A stretch of DNA of 64,000 nucleotides from Cryptomeria japonica (GCF_030272615.1 NC_081415.1:235845803-235909802), one strand, 5' to 3'. Positions 25,401 through 37,132 are shown, numbered from the stretch's first letter. The notes: generated from the letters alone by a model not told the origin. Translations and numbers: made by a program.

Positions 25401-26455
25401 GGCTTTAGAGACACGCTTGGCCAAGGTAGGGGAGGAGGGATTATCCTGAATATCTTATTCTAAGGAATGGAGGCGATGGGTGAGAGTTTTTTCCATGGCT
25501 CTAGAGTCCTTGGCTTTCTTTTGGCCAATAGTTTGGAGTAATTTCTACCAGGAGGAGACATTCCTTGTCCACCCGAGGGTGCAGGATTGGGGAAGCTAAG
25601 GCTGAAGGTTGAAGAGCCTGACCACCTTAATGGCACCTAGAACTATCAGGACAACATCAGGGAGGTGTTGAGAATAAACTTCTTACTACAGGAGCTGCTG
25701 ATAGGGATAGTGTTTCTAGTGTTAATGACAGCTAGGATAGGAAAATGGTCGGAAAGGGTAACTAGCAGGACAACAACCGCACTCCCCAAGTGGTTAGGGG
25801 AGAAAGAGAAGAAGTCGTTATTAACATAAAATCTATCCAGTCTGGAGTAAATGCGATTGGGACCTTGTTGAAAGTTGCACCAAGTGTACCATAGGTTAGA
25901 AGCAGCAGTTTTAGTGCCCTCAAGGGGGTCAAATAACTGGAGTTTTTGTTTAAGTTTGTCCCAGTGAGGTTTTTCTGCATTCTTCCATTCAAAAGGAAGT
26001 CCCCCAGCCTTGTCATCTTGATACTCAGTCATATTGAAGTCTCCAGCCACTATCCAGGGGATACTTGGGAGGGAAGTCAACCAGATCCAAAGGGACACTC
26101 TTTCCTTGTAGTCATTAGGTGCATATATAAAGCATACGCCAAAGCTGGAGCCCCTAATATCTAGCGTAGCCCAGGCTACTCTATTACATGGGGAGATCCC
26201 TTTATCCCTAATGTTGCTTGCCCACTTAGGGGAGATAAGAAGGCCAACTCCTCCCTTTCCTTTTGGGTGGTTGGTGTAGATTTTGATTGCATCTCTCCAA
26301 ATAAAGTCAAGTGAGTTGTCAAGATGGAATCCCACAGATTTAAGTTCTTGTCGTATCAAGAAATCTAAGTTCTTGTGATGGCTCAGAGAGCTTTTGATGG
26401 CAAACTTCCTATCAGGCGACTCAAGGCCTCTAATATTCCAAGAGATGTATTTCAT
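22470..26455 (-). pseudogene. LINE ORF2: endonuclease, reverse transcriptase, zf-RVT; broken
   Basis: Reading from 26455 leftwards: an apurinic endonuclease domain (MKYISWNIRGL, VAGDFNMTE, SRLDRFYV, TLSDHFPI), open to 25646, then a frameshift. From 25424 comes the pre-RT linker (LGDKGSKIFFN, NKAPSPDGLPAEFY), a frameshift near 24955, then RT (VKLIPKEG, NWRPITLLNVSYKILAKALA, VDFEKAYDRVEWDF), another shift near 24470, and the catalytic box NFVDDTSLF. A stop lies at 24168-24170 in frame before YLGIPFS. Downstream are KLGGLGLKDL and, at about 23426-22758, a zf-RVT-like region (PPKIKCFRWQLLLDRLPIR, HIFLDCPFAREIW). Several stops and shifts mean no active enzyme. All domains are present in the usual order, so the loss is recent relative to the older LINE at 3276-12523. 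Confidence 0.9.
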
Positions 26456-26476
26456 TAGAGAGGAGGGTTAAGAGAT

Positions 26477-28171
26477 TCAACTAGGGAGACCATAAGGATC
26501 TCCAGATTTCTTCTTATTCTTGGAGCCCATAGGCCTACCTTTCTTCTTAGCCAAGGAGGATCCTTTCATAAGGTCGTCCTCATCTTCACTAACTTCAGAT
26601 GGTTCATTCCTAGTAGCTGCATTTCCTCCTATGTCGGACCCAGACATCTGGGAGTCTGGAAAACCAAGGAGCATTGTGCTAGACCTAATTTCCTCAAGAC
26701 CCTTATTAGCGTAGATTACTTCAATAACACGATTATCCTCTAACTCTTTGAGCATAGAAGTTGTCAAAGGGTTGGTGATGTTAACTTCAGGGGTAAGCCC
26801 TACAAGTGATGAGGAGTCCGAATTCTTGGGAGTTTCAGATCTGATCATCAAACTTGCAGGGTTATCACTAGTGCTAGCAACATCAGCACTTCGACTAGGG
26901 TTCTCAAGTTTTTTAACCATAGAGTTCGTTGGGGTTTGAGCGGTAGTGGGTGAGCTATTATTTGTAGGGAGGGGGTAGTCGCAGATGCTCGTTAATTGGC
27001 TGATAGTTGGGATAGTAGGATGGCTTTGATTCGGGGCGTTCAGGTTGCTAATTTTCCTCCTTCGTTTCCTAGAAGTGACCAACTGAAAATAGTTAGAGGG
27101 CGATTTTGCAGGACCATTTGTTGGGTCAGAGGCCAGACCGAGGTGTTCAGAGACAAAGGGCATGTGTTCAATGTTCATGGGATTTGATTCTGTTGAATTG
27201 GTGACGGGAATAGCAGTTTCTTCGTTAACAGGGAGCGAGGTGGATGAATCTTGATAAATCTTGGTTCTACGGTTTGAGGATGCATCAGTTGAATTAATGT
27301 TGGGTTTTTGTTTTCTGCGATTAATGATTGGGCAATTTTTCCGAAGATGCCCTTCTTTTTTGTAGAGAAAGCATGCATTTAATCCTCCAAGCATTTCAAT
27401 AGGGCAGACAAAAGTTTCTTCATTAACGTTTAGGGTTAAAGATGGTGGGATATCAATCTCTGGCTTAATCAATACAAGCAATCTGGCATCCAGGTTAGGG
27501 ACGAGGCAGGTCATTTCATCAATACAGATTGTTTTTCCAAAAGGTTCCATTAACTGTGGAAGAAAACGCCAAAGGAAGGGGGGAACATCCTTGAGGATGA
27601 CCCACCCAGGGGAGGACAGTGCGAGAACCTCTTCACCAACCGCCTCTGGAGACCAAGCTAGGGCAAGAAAGGAAGTATTACCAACTATCCAGTATTGACA
27701 CTTTAGTGCCTCCCTTTGAGCCTCGTGAGTGTTAAAGAAAATAAGGTAGAGACCCTTTTGAATTTGTCTGTAGAATGATATTTTAAGCCCTAATTTTAAA
27801 TTCCAGAGGTTATGAAACCAATCGTCTAAGAATTTCCTAGGTGGACATTTCTCAACATCAACACACGCAAAGAAAATGGTCGTATTACTTAACCTAGTCT
27901 TTTCCGAAGCAATTTCATTCAACATTTTCATATTTGGCGAAATACAGAAGGAATCTGAGATAGTGCTAGGGCACTTACCTGCCTCACCAGATCGTTCTTT
28001 GCTAGGAGCCTTAGAAAATCGTGCATTAGGGTTGACTCCATTTGCAGGCGGGGAGACGGTTTCGACGAAGGATTTTTTGGGAGGAGACTTAGCTTGATCT
28101 GTGGATTTAGGGCCATTAATGGCACTGCCATCCGACTCTGGCTCCATAGGAGGCCAAGGTTTAAGTCGCAC
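26477..28171 (-). CDS. LINE ORF1 protein (DUF4283, altered zinc knuckle), 564 residues, open
   Basis: This gag-like RNA-binding protein is open from ATG to stop. Residues about 95-210 form a DUF4283 domain (FLDDWFHNLW, GLYLIFFNTHEAQREAL, WVILKDVPPFLW). A CCHC zinc knuckle is expected at residues 267-280, but the second Cys is Tyr: CFLYKKEGHLRKNC has Tyr at the CX2C position, which one G-to-A change in the coding sense explains. The C-terminal half is polar, Ser/Thr/Pro-rich and ends with a basic stretch (AKKKGRPMGSKNKKK) like an AT-hook or nuclear signal. ORF1 binds the LINE RNA in the family. Here it lies in a copy whose ORF2 is dead. Confidence 0.88.
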   Translation of the reverse strand: MRLKPWPPMEPESDGSAINGPKSTDQAKSPPKKSFVETVSPPANGVNPNARFSKAPSKERSGEAGKCPSTISDSFCISPNMKMLNEIASEKTRLSNTTIFFACVDVEKCPPRKFLDDWFHNLWNLKLGLKISFYRQIQKGLYLIFFNTHEAQREALKCQYWIVGNTSFLALAWSPEAVGEEVLALSSPGWVILKDVPPFLWRFLPQLMEPFGKTICIDEMTCLVPNLDARLLVLIKPEIDIPPSLTLNVNEETFVCPIEMLGGLNACFLYKKEGHLRKNCPIINRRKQKPNINSTDASSNRRTKIYQDSSTSLPVNEETAIPVTNSTESNPMNIEHMPFVSEHLGLASDPTNGPAKSPSNYFQLVTSRKRRRKISNLNAPNQSHPTIPTISQLTSICDYPLPTNNSSPTTAQTPTNSMVKKLENPSRSADVASTSDNPASLMIRSETPKNSDSSSLVGLTPEVNITNPLTTSMLKELEDNRVIEVIYANKGLEEIRSSTMLLGFPDSQMSGSDIGGNAATRNEPSEVSEDEDDLMKGSSLAKKKGRPMGSKNKKKSGDPYGLPS

Positions 28172-28456
28172 GAGCGACCAGGTAGGTGGGGGGTGCTCCG
28201 AATTAATTGAAGCCTAGCATTAATTTTGCAAACAGAAGGAAGAAAAACGGAAAAAGAGCAGTAGATAGGAAATTCAAACTGGGTGGAGGAGAATTAACCC
28301 CTCCACAGAGATGCTGAGGTGTCCACGTCACCGAGGTCACCTCAAACAGCTCGCAAACAACCAGTCTTAGTGTTCGCAGACCCCGAGGTTTGCAAATGCC
28401 GAGATTCGCAATCACCGAATTTGCAGCTATATTAATAAATTTTTAATAATAATAGT

Positions 28457-28460
<4 letters not shown>

Positions 28461-28527
<67 letters not shown>
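28461..28527. repeat. (AT)n microsatellite
   Basis: About 33 uninterrupted AT units start some 20 bases beyond the target duplication of the full-length LINE. The LINE landed at the edge of an existing AT-rich tract. Confidence 0.95.
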
Positions 28528-28531
<4 letters not shown>

Positions 28532-29329
28532 ATATAAGTAAAACTGTATTTGGAATTCAAATAAAAATAATTAAATAAATAAATAAATATTTTGTAATTT
28601 AGGAAATAAAGTTATGATATCACATGCAGTCAAAATAGAAATTCAAGTCAATTTTAGTCCCCCATTAGATCTAACACCCTCTTAGAATGAATAGCTTTTA
28701 TATATAAAAATACTTAAAAACTCTACTTCATTATAATTTTCTCAAACATGAGGAAGCTTTTGATCTAAATGGAGATTTACTTTAAGCTATAAGTCTAGAA
28801 CGTGACATATCTTTTAATCCATAAAATCTTAATATCTATGCTTATAGAAAATGCATAAACAAGAATTTATATTATACTAATTAATTAAAAACCTTTAATA
28901 AATAAATAAGTTAGTATGATGTTGTACTTATATATATATCCTTGATTGAGATTTTGGGTGTTTTCCAGTTTGAGAGGGTTTTCCTTGGCCCGGATGTGTT
29001 TTGTTTCTTACTGCCTTCGGATTGTTGCTTTTGTTGTCAAGTCATGTTTTTGGTGTTGTTTGTTTGAATTTGATAGTCTTTGACTATGTAAAAGGTCAAC
29101 GTCCTAGTTAACACTATTTTAATAATAAAAAACATACTAATCTTATAATAAAAATAATATAAATTTAAAAAATAATATTAAAATATTTTTATATTTGTTA
29201 CATATTTAAGTGTGACAAACACATTAAATTGAACGCTTCTAATTTTAATTGAAAGAAGTTTTTACATTCATATGTGAATATAATATTCCTTAACATAACT
29301 ATAATATTATTAAATTTTAACATTACTAT
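28528..29329. other. AT-rich spacer with a possible LINE 3' end
   Basis: Most of this is AT-rich without genes. The stretch about 28941-29137 is GC-richer, T/G-biased (TTTTCCTTGGCCCGGATGTG, AAAGGTCAACGTCCTAG) and ends in ACACTATTTTAATAATAAAAAA, which resembles a LINE 3' UTR and tail on the plus strand. No clear target duplication was found, so this remains tentative. Confidence 0.4.
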
Positions 29330-29659
29330 TATATTATAATTATTCTTTTCATTATAATTATTACATTGTAATGTATATTACATTAGTATATCATATTATA
29401 ATTGTATATTATTATTTTTATGTTTTTCTTAATTTTTTATAATAAAATAATATTATATTATTATTATTAGAATGTATTTAAAAAAATATCTATTTATACT
29501 CTTAGTCACCGAAGTTAAACATAGGCATTTTTCTTTTTCTTTGAATAGTTATACTATTTTTAGAAACACAAATGAGCGTGTACATATATCCACATGTCGA
29601 TACATTGATACATTCACTTCTAGACTCTCAATTGGTTCCATCGCTAAATTGAAATCAAC

Positions 29660-30249
29660 ATGGAAATGGATGAAGAGGACCCAGAGCTACATCATTCATC
29701 TTGCTCAGGAGGTAATTATTTATTCTGAACAAACTCTTTCAATTTTTTTGACAACCTTGTTTCATTTATCCGCATAATCTTATTCTCATATAAGAAGCAA
29801 GGTTGTTCTAAGACTATATTTGGGATTTTGTTATAACTATGTACTAATTCACTGCATATTCAGAGTTGATTCCAGGAATTTTAAATGAAATTATATTGGG
29901 ACCCATCATTGGTCGGATGGGTTTCTATACAAAATATAGATTGGCCACATTGAACAGAGATTGGGAGAAGGCCCTGATGAATCTTGATCCTGCCCTAGCT
30001 AAATTTTATGCAGATTACACTCGTCAATTAAATCCTCGACCTCTAGCCAACCCCAACTCAATTCTTGTACATACTTACACCCTGAACTATTTTCTATATT
30101 GGGCTTGTCCCATGAGACAATCTCTCAGTATCTATCAAGGCAGCACTCTTACAAATCTACCACTGCCCAATCAGATTCGGATGGATTTTCGTAAATACCT
30201 AAGATTTGTTGTTGCAGACAATCGAATATATTATCTATGTGACATTTAA
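29660..30249 (+). pseudogene. Truncated duplicate of the F-box-like gene
   Basis: Exon 1 (29660-29711) and intron 1 with its GTAATT donor and AG acceptor match the gene at 18049, and exon 2 starts at 29864. Homology ends near 30235, about 370 bases into exon 2. The frame then runs into foreign AT-rich sequence and stops at TAA 30247-30249. The result would be a 145-residue protein holding the F-box-like part and the first propeller segment (ends at NRIYYLCDI). There are no stops in the copied part. Upstream homology reaches back to about 29330. It could be a dead duplicate or a short F-box-only protein; transcription evidence would decide. Confidence 0.75.
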
Positions 30250-32285
30250 AGAATAAAAATAAAACCAAATATTTCATTTTTCACATTTTTAATGCTTATT
30301 TAATATTTTCATAATTTAAAATACAATAAATAAATAATTTAATATTTAATATTTATAATAATATATATTTATATTATTATTAAAAAGATTTCATTCCATA
30401 TTAAAAATTATATTTTTCAAAAAAAATTCTATATATATTTCATTTTTACGAAATTATTTAAATTTCTAAAAAATATCAATTTATTTTTTTAAAGAAAAGT
30501 AAATTTATTTTCTTCAATAAAACAAAATTAAAAAGCTTCTATTAAAATATTATATAAAACTCATATTATAAATTTTTACTGTAAACAATTTAAAAGTTTA
30601 TAAATTTAGCATGTTTTCAAAAAGGTTAAGGATTTAATTAAAAGAAACTAGCCTTTAAGAAAGAAAGAAAATGTTTATAAAACAAAGTCAAACTTAAGTT
30701 TGACTAATAAAAGATAAAGCTACGTGGTCTTCTTAAAAAGACAAAGACATATATAAAAGGAGAGAATCAATATATGAATCATATAAAGAAGTGGGAGTCA
30801 ATTTTAAATTAACTTATTTCTTGCATAGTAAGTAACTATCATGCATCATTCTTAAGCGACTAAACATAGTGTAAAACCCTCGGAGCAACTGGAGTGGAAG
30901 CACTAGCTTTTAGAGAGGTGATGAGAATAAATGGGGCACCGCAAACATTACAGAGAGACAGGTATTCATTATTGAATGTTTTGTAGGTAGAGAGCAAGTA
31001 GAAAAGAACAAGATTAAGAAATAAGCTCTATAAAGAGAAATGGGTGGCTTTAAGTCATAAATAATAGGGATGGAGGGATTTTGGAAGAGTATAGGAGAAA
31101 AGATCTAGTAGTTATGCACCTTAACTTCGCGCTTCTCAAAATCTTACGTAGAAATTTCAAATTACTCTGATTTTTTTACAGCAGCTTACTTTGCAAGTCC
31201 CCTGCTTATAACTAAGGTTTCAGGGTCACATCATCAAATATGATGCCACATCAACGAGCTTTTTGCCAAGGTGTCCAAAACATCCCCCCCAAAAAGTGAG
31301 ACCAATAGGCGTGCAAAAGAGACCCCAATAGTTGTGCAGCTAATTTGGCATCACCTGATTGGTTACTTTTTACAATATTAGTACATTTCCTACCAACTAT
31401 TGGTACATTTCCTTACAACTATTGGTACATTTATTAACAAAAATTGATATTTTATGTTTCAAACAATAGGTTTTATTTGTTCAATTTTTGGAACGAAAGG
31501 TATCAACAACCCTCACAACAATTGGTACATGCTCAACTACTGGTGCTCTTCCCCTAGTGAAACACAAGTAAAAAAAGGATATTCTAATAAAGAAAAACCA
31601 ACTGCAAAGGTCATGAAGTAAGAAAGAGAAAAAAATGTAAGTCTATGACACATGCCCTTGTAGTTTCAGGTAGAGTAAGCCTAAACAATTATTAAATTGG
31701 ATGTTGGATTCAAAGTTTCATTTTGAAGAGAAAAATGTCCAAGCAAAGGATAGAGGTTAGACAAACTAAAATATGTTGTAGTTCAGCATTATTCTATATA
31801 TTTCTCCAAGAGAGAAGACCAAAAAGATGAAAATGAAAGTTGAAGAAATGAGAACTTATTATTTCCAAATTGTTGAAGCAATAATGCACCCTCAAATGCA
31901 TATGCCATGCCTAAAGAAGCTTCAAATCATAAAACTTAAAGTGTAGAGAGCCATGCCTAAAGAAGCTTCAAATCATAAGACTTCAAGTGTAGAGAGTATA
32001 AAATCACCCCAAAAGGCAAGGTGAAGTTGTCATTTGAGCAACTCAAGTCCAATATAAATAAAAGTACAAGAAAGGAGAATATTTCCTTCAAAGGTAATAA
32101 AAGGGAAAAGTTTCAATGTCAATAGCCCTTAGAAATATAAACAAATCATTTGTATCTTAAATAAAAGGCAAATTATTCTTGAAAGAAAATAAAGACGAAG
32201 GAAATGCAACCCTTGCGATATAAGAAGATGATACAACAACTAAAGTGGGGGAAAATAAGATGACCACCTAGTTGTTTTGATCAAA
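30250..32285. other. Degraded repeat region with a MITE-like insertion
   Basis: 30250-30870 is AT-rich and featureless. 30987-31092 and 31555-32100 match the degraded repeat at 20684-21240. In this copy the MITE-like element interrupts the match. No protein could be recognised in either copy. Confidence 0.55.
31094..31554. mobile_element. MITE-like element, copy 2 (461 bp)
   Basis: This copy matches the one at 15252-15708 over its full length. The left end is GGAGAAAAGATCTAGTAGTT and the right end, read inwards, is GGGGAAGAGCACCAGTAGTT. TA lies on both sides (31092-31093 and 31555-31556). The related locus at about 20800 lacks the element, so an empty-site comparison supports insertion at this exact point. 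It has no coding capacity. Confidence 0.7.
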
Positions 32286-32289
32286 GAAA

Positions 32290-33330
32290 CTAAGGAAGAG
32301 AGAAAATGTGAGGAGACTCAAATGATGAAAACATAGATTGTGAAGATGTCATATGATGAGAAAAACCTGAATCTAGAAGCCATCTCCTCGATTCATGACC
32401 TGTAGCAACACAAAGAGATTTTCCTTTGATCTTACTTGTCCCAACAGTGTGACTCTTTTCCTTATGAAATTCTATTTGTTTGGAAGAAGAAACTAAAGTA
32501 GACATTCTAGAAGGCAATATGAATCCATTCTTCTCAAGAAGATGCTTCATTTCCTCAACATCCTTCTTATAACAATAGTCTTATTCAGATCCTATCTTCT
32601 TGCAACATGCCCAAGTAGGCTTCTCCTTCTTAGATGATTCCCCTTGTGAGGGAGAGGATTTAGATTATTTGTTTAGTTTTTTTTTTAAATTATTTTTGCT
32701 TCATATCAATATTTTTTGTTTCTTTATTTACTTTAGGCTCCATTGTCACTAATGCTTAAGGTGCATAGAAGACAAGTGATTAGACCCATGTGAATTAATT
32801 AGAACTACATGTATGAAAGAAAGAAACAAATATTGAATACTCAAGACCAATCATGAATAACATATTAAAAGCCAATCGTAAATCCTCCTTTTGAATAAAT
32901 TGCATTCCTTTAACTATGTTCTAAATTGCTTGATTTTGCAAATATAGTCTATGATGTGGTAAAATATTCTTGGATCAAGATTCATCAAATCATTATCAAT
33001 CTGATATCCCCCTAATCTTATCAGTTGTACCATACAATTTTTCAAGATTCTCTCATGTGTCCTTAGGTGTTTTGCATGATTCAATATGAAACTACAAATA
33101 AAATGAGACTAATGAACATATACATACAGGTACATTCTCTTTTTTTTCAATCTCATATTTTGATTATACATTAGGATTAGTTGGTTGAGAAATTGTTTCT
33201 TTTAAATAGTCAAGATAACCCTTGCCCATGAGATAATTCCATATTGATATCTTCCATGATGCATAATTATGTGATGTTAGGATTTCAATTTGAGATTTCC
33301 CCATCATTGGAATAAAAAAATAGCAAGAAA
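32290..33330 (-). pseudogene. Ty1/copia gag and protease start, minus strand, decayed
   Basis: Reading from about 33306 leftwards on the minus strand: a copia gag start (MMGKSQIEILTSHNYASWK, WNYLMGKGYLDYL), then frame breaks. Near 32640-32560 is a degenerate CCHC knuckle (WACCKKIG followed by a stop and DYCYKK). Then comes a protease start with WLLDSGFSHHMT, where the usual sequence is DSGASHH. It ends near 32290. No pol or LTR is attached, so this is a fragment. Its orientation matches the other elements to its right, but it is a separate insertion. Confidence 0.78.
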
Positions 33331-33559
33331 ATGCACTCAATTGCTGCAAGGTTATCCCCAAATTCACCCAATCAAAGAACACCCCCAGGAGCAATGATTT
33401 GGCACCTTAGAATTAGTGTGATCACAATGGCCACTTGCAAAATAAATAAAAAATATGCGGACTTCTGATTTTGATGTTTACAATAACCCCAATTAGGCTA
33501 TATTAGACTCAAATCAATATGAAAAAGACCAAATTGTGATCTATAGATAGATGGGTAAG

Positions 33560-34105
33560 TATAGGTGGAGGGAATGAGAGAGAGAGAGAGGAGATGAAGT
33601 TAAACATAGGGAAAAAGGGAGATAGGTGGGAAGGGGGAGAGAGAGGTGAGATATAGATGAGAGAATGTGCGTGAGGTAGGTAGAGAAGAGAGAGGAGATA
33701 CAAAGTAGAAGGGTGAGAGAAATAGGTTTAGAGATTGGGGAGAGAGGAGGGAATGATATAGAAAGAGGGGGGGAGAGAAATAGGAAGAGTAATAGGAAGA
33801 TAGTTTTAGAGATCAAGGGAGACAAAGAGAGTGAAATAGAGATATACAAAGAATGATAATAGTAGCTTAGTGATTACTAAAATTTGACTAGGTGTGAGAA
33901 ATTATAAGATCTAGAGTTTGGGGATAGAGGAGAGAGTGTAATAGAGAGAGGTAGAGAGGGAGGAGAACAAGAGAGATAGGAAAATAAATAAGTCTAGAGC
34001 TTAGAGAAAACAAAGAGCATGACATGGAGAGATAGAAATAAAATGATTATAGAAGCATATTGATTATTAAAATTTGACTGTCTAAAAAATTATAAGATCT
34101 CCTAA
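33560..34105. repeat. Purine-rich tandem repeat, unit about 190 bp
   Basis: The plus strand is strongly purine-biased (GAGAGA, GGGAGA, AGATAG) for over 400 bases. Two similar units can be seen: each has a purine tract followed by AATGAT(A/T)ATAG, TAAAATTTGACT and AAATTATAAGATCT (about 33840-33915 and 34035-34105). Open frames on the minus strand here, rich in Ser, Leu and Pro, are by-products of the composition. Confidence 0.7.
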
Positions 34106-35874
34106 AATCTAAGAAACTTCCTGACATTTCTCCTCGTCCAATTCCTCAAGAGAGACTGCAAGCTACTGACACCCCTAACACATACACTGCTTAAGCTGCA
34201 TAACAGAGATCATGCGAATGGATATGGGTCTCTAAATCCCTACTATCTCCACTCTCCTACCACCATCATCCAGGCATTGCACTATCTTCTGACAACAATC
34301 AACACAAGCATGATGGGCATCTAGCTAATCCATCCCCAAAACAACACCATAAGACCCTAAAGGAATAACACGGAGGAAAACTATGGTAGAGAAGGGGCCC
34401 AAATCCAACACACAACTCAAAATAAAGGAATCTACGACCACAAGAAAACTGATAGCCACCTCAACCTGCTACCTATCCACCTGCCTAGCAAATGTAATCC
34501 TACACCGCTCCATAATAGAAGAAAATATGAAAAAATCAGAGGTGCCCAAAACAAAAAGTATAGAGATAGATGTACCTTCCAACACACTTGTGGTCTCAAT
34601 GACTGTCCCTCGATGCTCTACCTGGTGGTTATCAACTGTTGCGAACACCCGATGGGACCTACCTACATCCCCTATTGTCGGCTTTGAAGTTGTCGGTCTC
34701 TGACTCACTACTCGTGATGATCTCTAGGGGCAATGTGCAACTATGTGACCATACTGTCCACAAGAAAAACATCCACCTCTACCAAAACCTTTAACTCCAG
34801 ATGGTGCATTGCACTGTTGATAACTACCTTTACTAGAAGCATGGGGGGCACTCTAAGCAGGATGACTAGGATGATACTATTTGGCCTGCTGCCAATTATG
34901 TTCCTTCCCTGACTGGGAACTACTGCCCTTATGATTTTGAAAATTCTTTTGTTTATGTTGGGATCGTTGTTGTTGCTGCTATTGTCCACCCTTAGCAGGT
35001 GTCTGAAAGTTCCTAGAGGAACCTATCACCTAAGAATGACCACCATTAGCCCCAAATCTTGTTGAAGGTGCATTGCCAATTTGAACACATGTCTGACCAC
35101 ATAGATCCATGGCTAGGTTCTCCTTCACCAAACAAGCCTTCTCTACTGCCACCTCCATGGTTTTCGACTCAAAAACTCAGACTCCCCCACTAATGCGGGC
35201 ATTCAAACCCCTAATGAAGTGCTATACCAACATGGCCTCATCATTACCAATTCCTGCATATTGTTTGAGCTCAAAGAATCTATGCCTATACTACTCCATA
35301 GTCATAGCCATCTATCTCAACTCATGAAACTCATCAGCTCAACGCTGCCTCCAATGATCTGACGAAAATCGAGCTTTGAATCTTTCAAGAAATAACTCCC
35401 ATGATTTTGAGCCTATATCCACGTGCATCTTTTGTTCCTCAAACTGCCACCATGTGGAAGCAGATCCCCTAAGGTACATGATGGTGCACCTCGCCTTGGT
35501 GTTGCTACCATACGGGTGCATGGAAACACACCTATTCAGGTCTATCAACCAAGTTTCACCTCCAAACCATTTCTAGAGCCATCGAAAGTGGGAGGACATG
35601 ACCTCAAAAGATCCTTCATATGACTTGCTAAGATAGCCTCCTAATATGTTGTAGCATCACTCCTCCTAGGATATCTCTCTCTCCCTATCAATATGCTCAA
35701 AATGTTGGGATTTCCCAGCTGATTATCCTCTTGTCTAGGGCCTAAGCAGACAAGGATCTCCTGAAGTAACTAAGCCCCCTCTGACTCCTGTTGTCCATTA
35801 TCCTGACCCCCACTCCTCTGATCACTCTAATTCTCAGAATGTTGTTGCTCCTCCCAATCATTCTCATGGAAATC

Positions 35875-36771
35875 TAACACAGTCAAGACAGGGAGATCCA
35901 ATGAAGGACAACCCAACCATGCAGCTAAACACATAAATCATGCAAAACATATCGGTAACCAGGAACAAGATGTCGAAAACAATAGAAAGAACAACCGGTA
36001 ACATAACAAAACACATAACTGGTAAATAAGTGGAGTAAATCTTATTACAGTCTAAAGGGTTACAAATGCCACATGTTGGATCGCAGTCCAAGATACAAAC
36101 AATGCTTACAACATAATTACAAGATCCGCAAATCATCCTCATATCAAATCGTCTTCCAGGAACAGTTAGCCGGTTCTACCCTAATCCGGACCTCAGCCTT
36201 CCAGGCTCAGTCCAACTGGATCAGAATCCTATCGAATCTACATCTTCTCTCGATCTCATAACTCTATCTTCTATCTTCTCACCTCTATCCTCAAATGATT
36301 CACAAGCTTCCATTTATACCACCCGCAAATAATTACAACTCAATCAAGTCGGCCCAAAGACCAACCGGTTCATGAAACGTACAACGGTAACATGTCGACT
36401 TAAATCACTAAGAACATTCTCCAAATCATAAAATGATGTGCAAACCTCCGAAAATATTAGCCAAGGCCCAAAGCAACACCTCTAACAATCCGCAAGTCAC
36501 GAAGATCAACCGCAACCCAATCCAACCTCGCTCAACACACTGCCAGACTAATCGATAAGAACATATCAACCGGGCCAATACCAAAATCCACATCTCATAA
36601 AAAACAAAGACAAATTATATGAAACTCGAACATGGTAAAGACAATGAACTCAAGGAAGTAAATCTAAATCCACAACGCTTAACTCTCAAACATGAAGGAA
36701 TGCCACGATCTCCAAGCAATTCCACTGCTAACTGATCAGCTGGTAAGAACTACATCGGTGCTCCTGCATCA
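35875..36771 (-). repeat. LTR A of the three-LTR element
   Basis: This is the downstream-most LTR in minus sense, 897 bases. Its outer end has drifted: TAACACAGTCAAG stands where LTR B has TGATGCAATCAAG. It includes a TATAAAT box in minus sense at 36312-36318. By eye it is about 88-90% identical to LTR B. Confidence 0.85.
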
Positions 36772-37132
36772 GACTCTTAGGGTTAATTGAAAAGTGAGTC
36801 CCATCACTTGATCTGATTCGACGATATGTCAGTAGGTACATGCAACTTCCTCAGGGGTTCGACTCTTTGACTATAGCTTCTGGTTGCCTTTCCTCGACAA
36901 TCTATCGGTCCAATCTACGACCTACCTCAATCGGCAATCGGTTCAAGTCTCCACCCATTAACTGCCTCAAAGCTCAAGCTCTAGGATCGATGGTCTACTT
37001 GCAAAACTTGCTCTACCTCACGTTTGGTGATCTGAGCAAGTCCACAAGTTGCCTCAATATTCTCTACAACCAGCTGGTGCACAAACAACACTCTGTCCAA
37101 TAATAGGTTCACAAACCATCTTTGATACCATT
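36772..37132 (-). repeat. Internal segment 1 (361 bp) of the three-LTR element
   Basis: This segment is homologous to 38029-38388 and non-coding. The primer binding site next to LTR B is degenerate (plus strand TTTGATACCA at 37121-37130 in place of CTCTGATACCA). It carries the same TGCCTC-type spaced repeat as segment 2, in a more mutated form. Confidence 0.8.

Larger units (their letters stand above)
22248..28427 (-). mobile_element. Full-length L1-type LINE with 13-bp target duplications
   Basis: The sequence TATATTAATAAAT lies directly outside both ends (22235-22247 and 28428-28440), identical at 13 of 13. In minus sense the element has a 5' UTR of about 256 bases, ORF1 (28171-26477), a 21-base gap, ORF2 (26455 to 22470) and a 3' UTR of about 220 bases. 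Length (6180) and order suit a complete plant L1. The 3' end in minus sense is a run of T, not A, which is unusual. ORF1 is open; ORF2 is broken. Identical duplications suggest a fairly recent insertion. Confidence 0.92.

Noticed and set aside
33509-33849. Ser/Leu/Pro-rich minus-strand ORFs
   Set aside because: These are the translation of a purine-rich tandem repeat; the composition explains the open frames.
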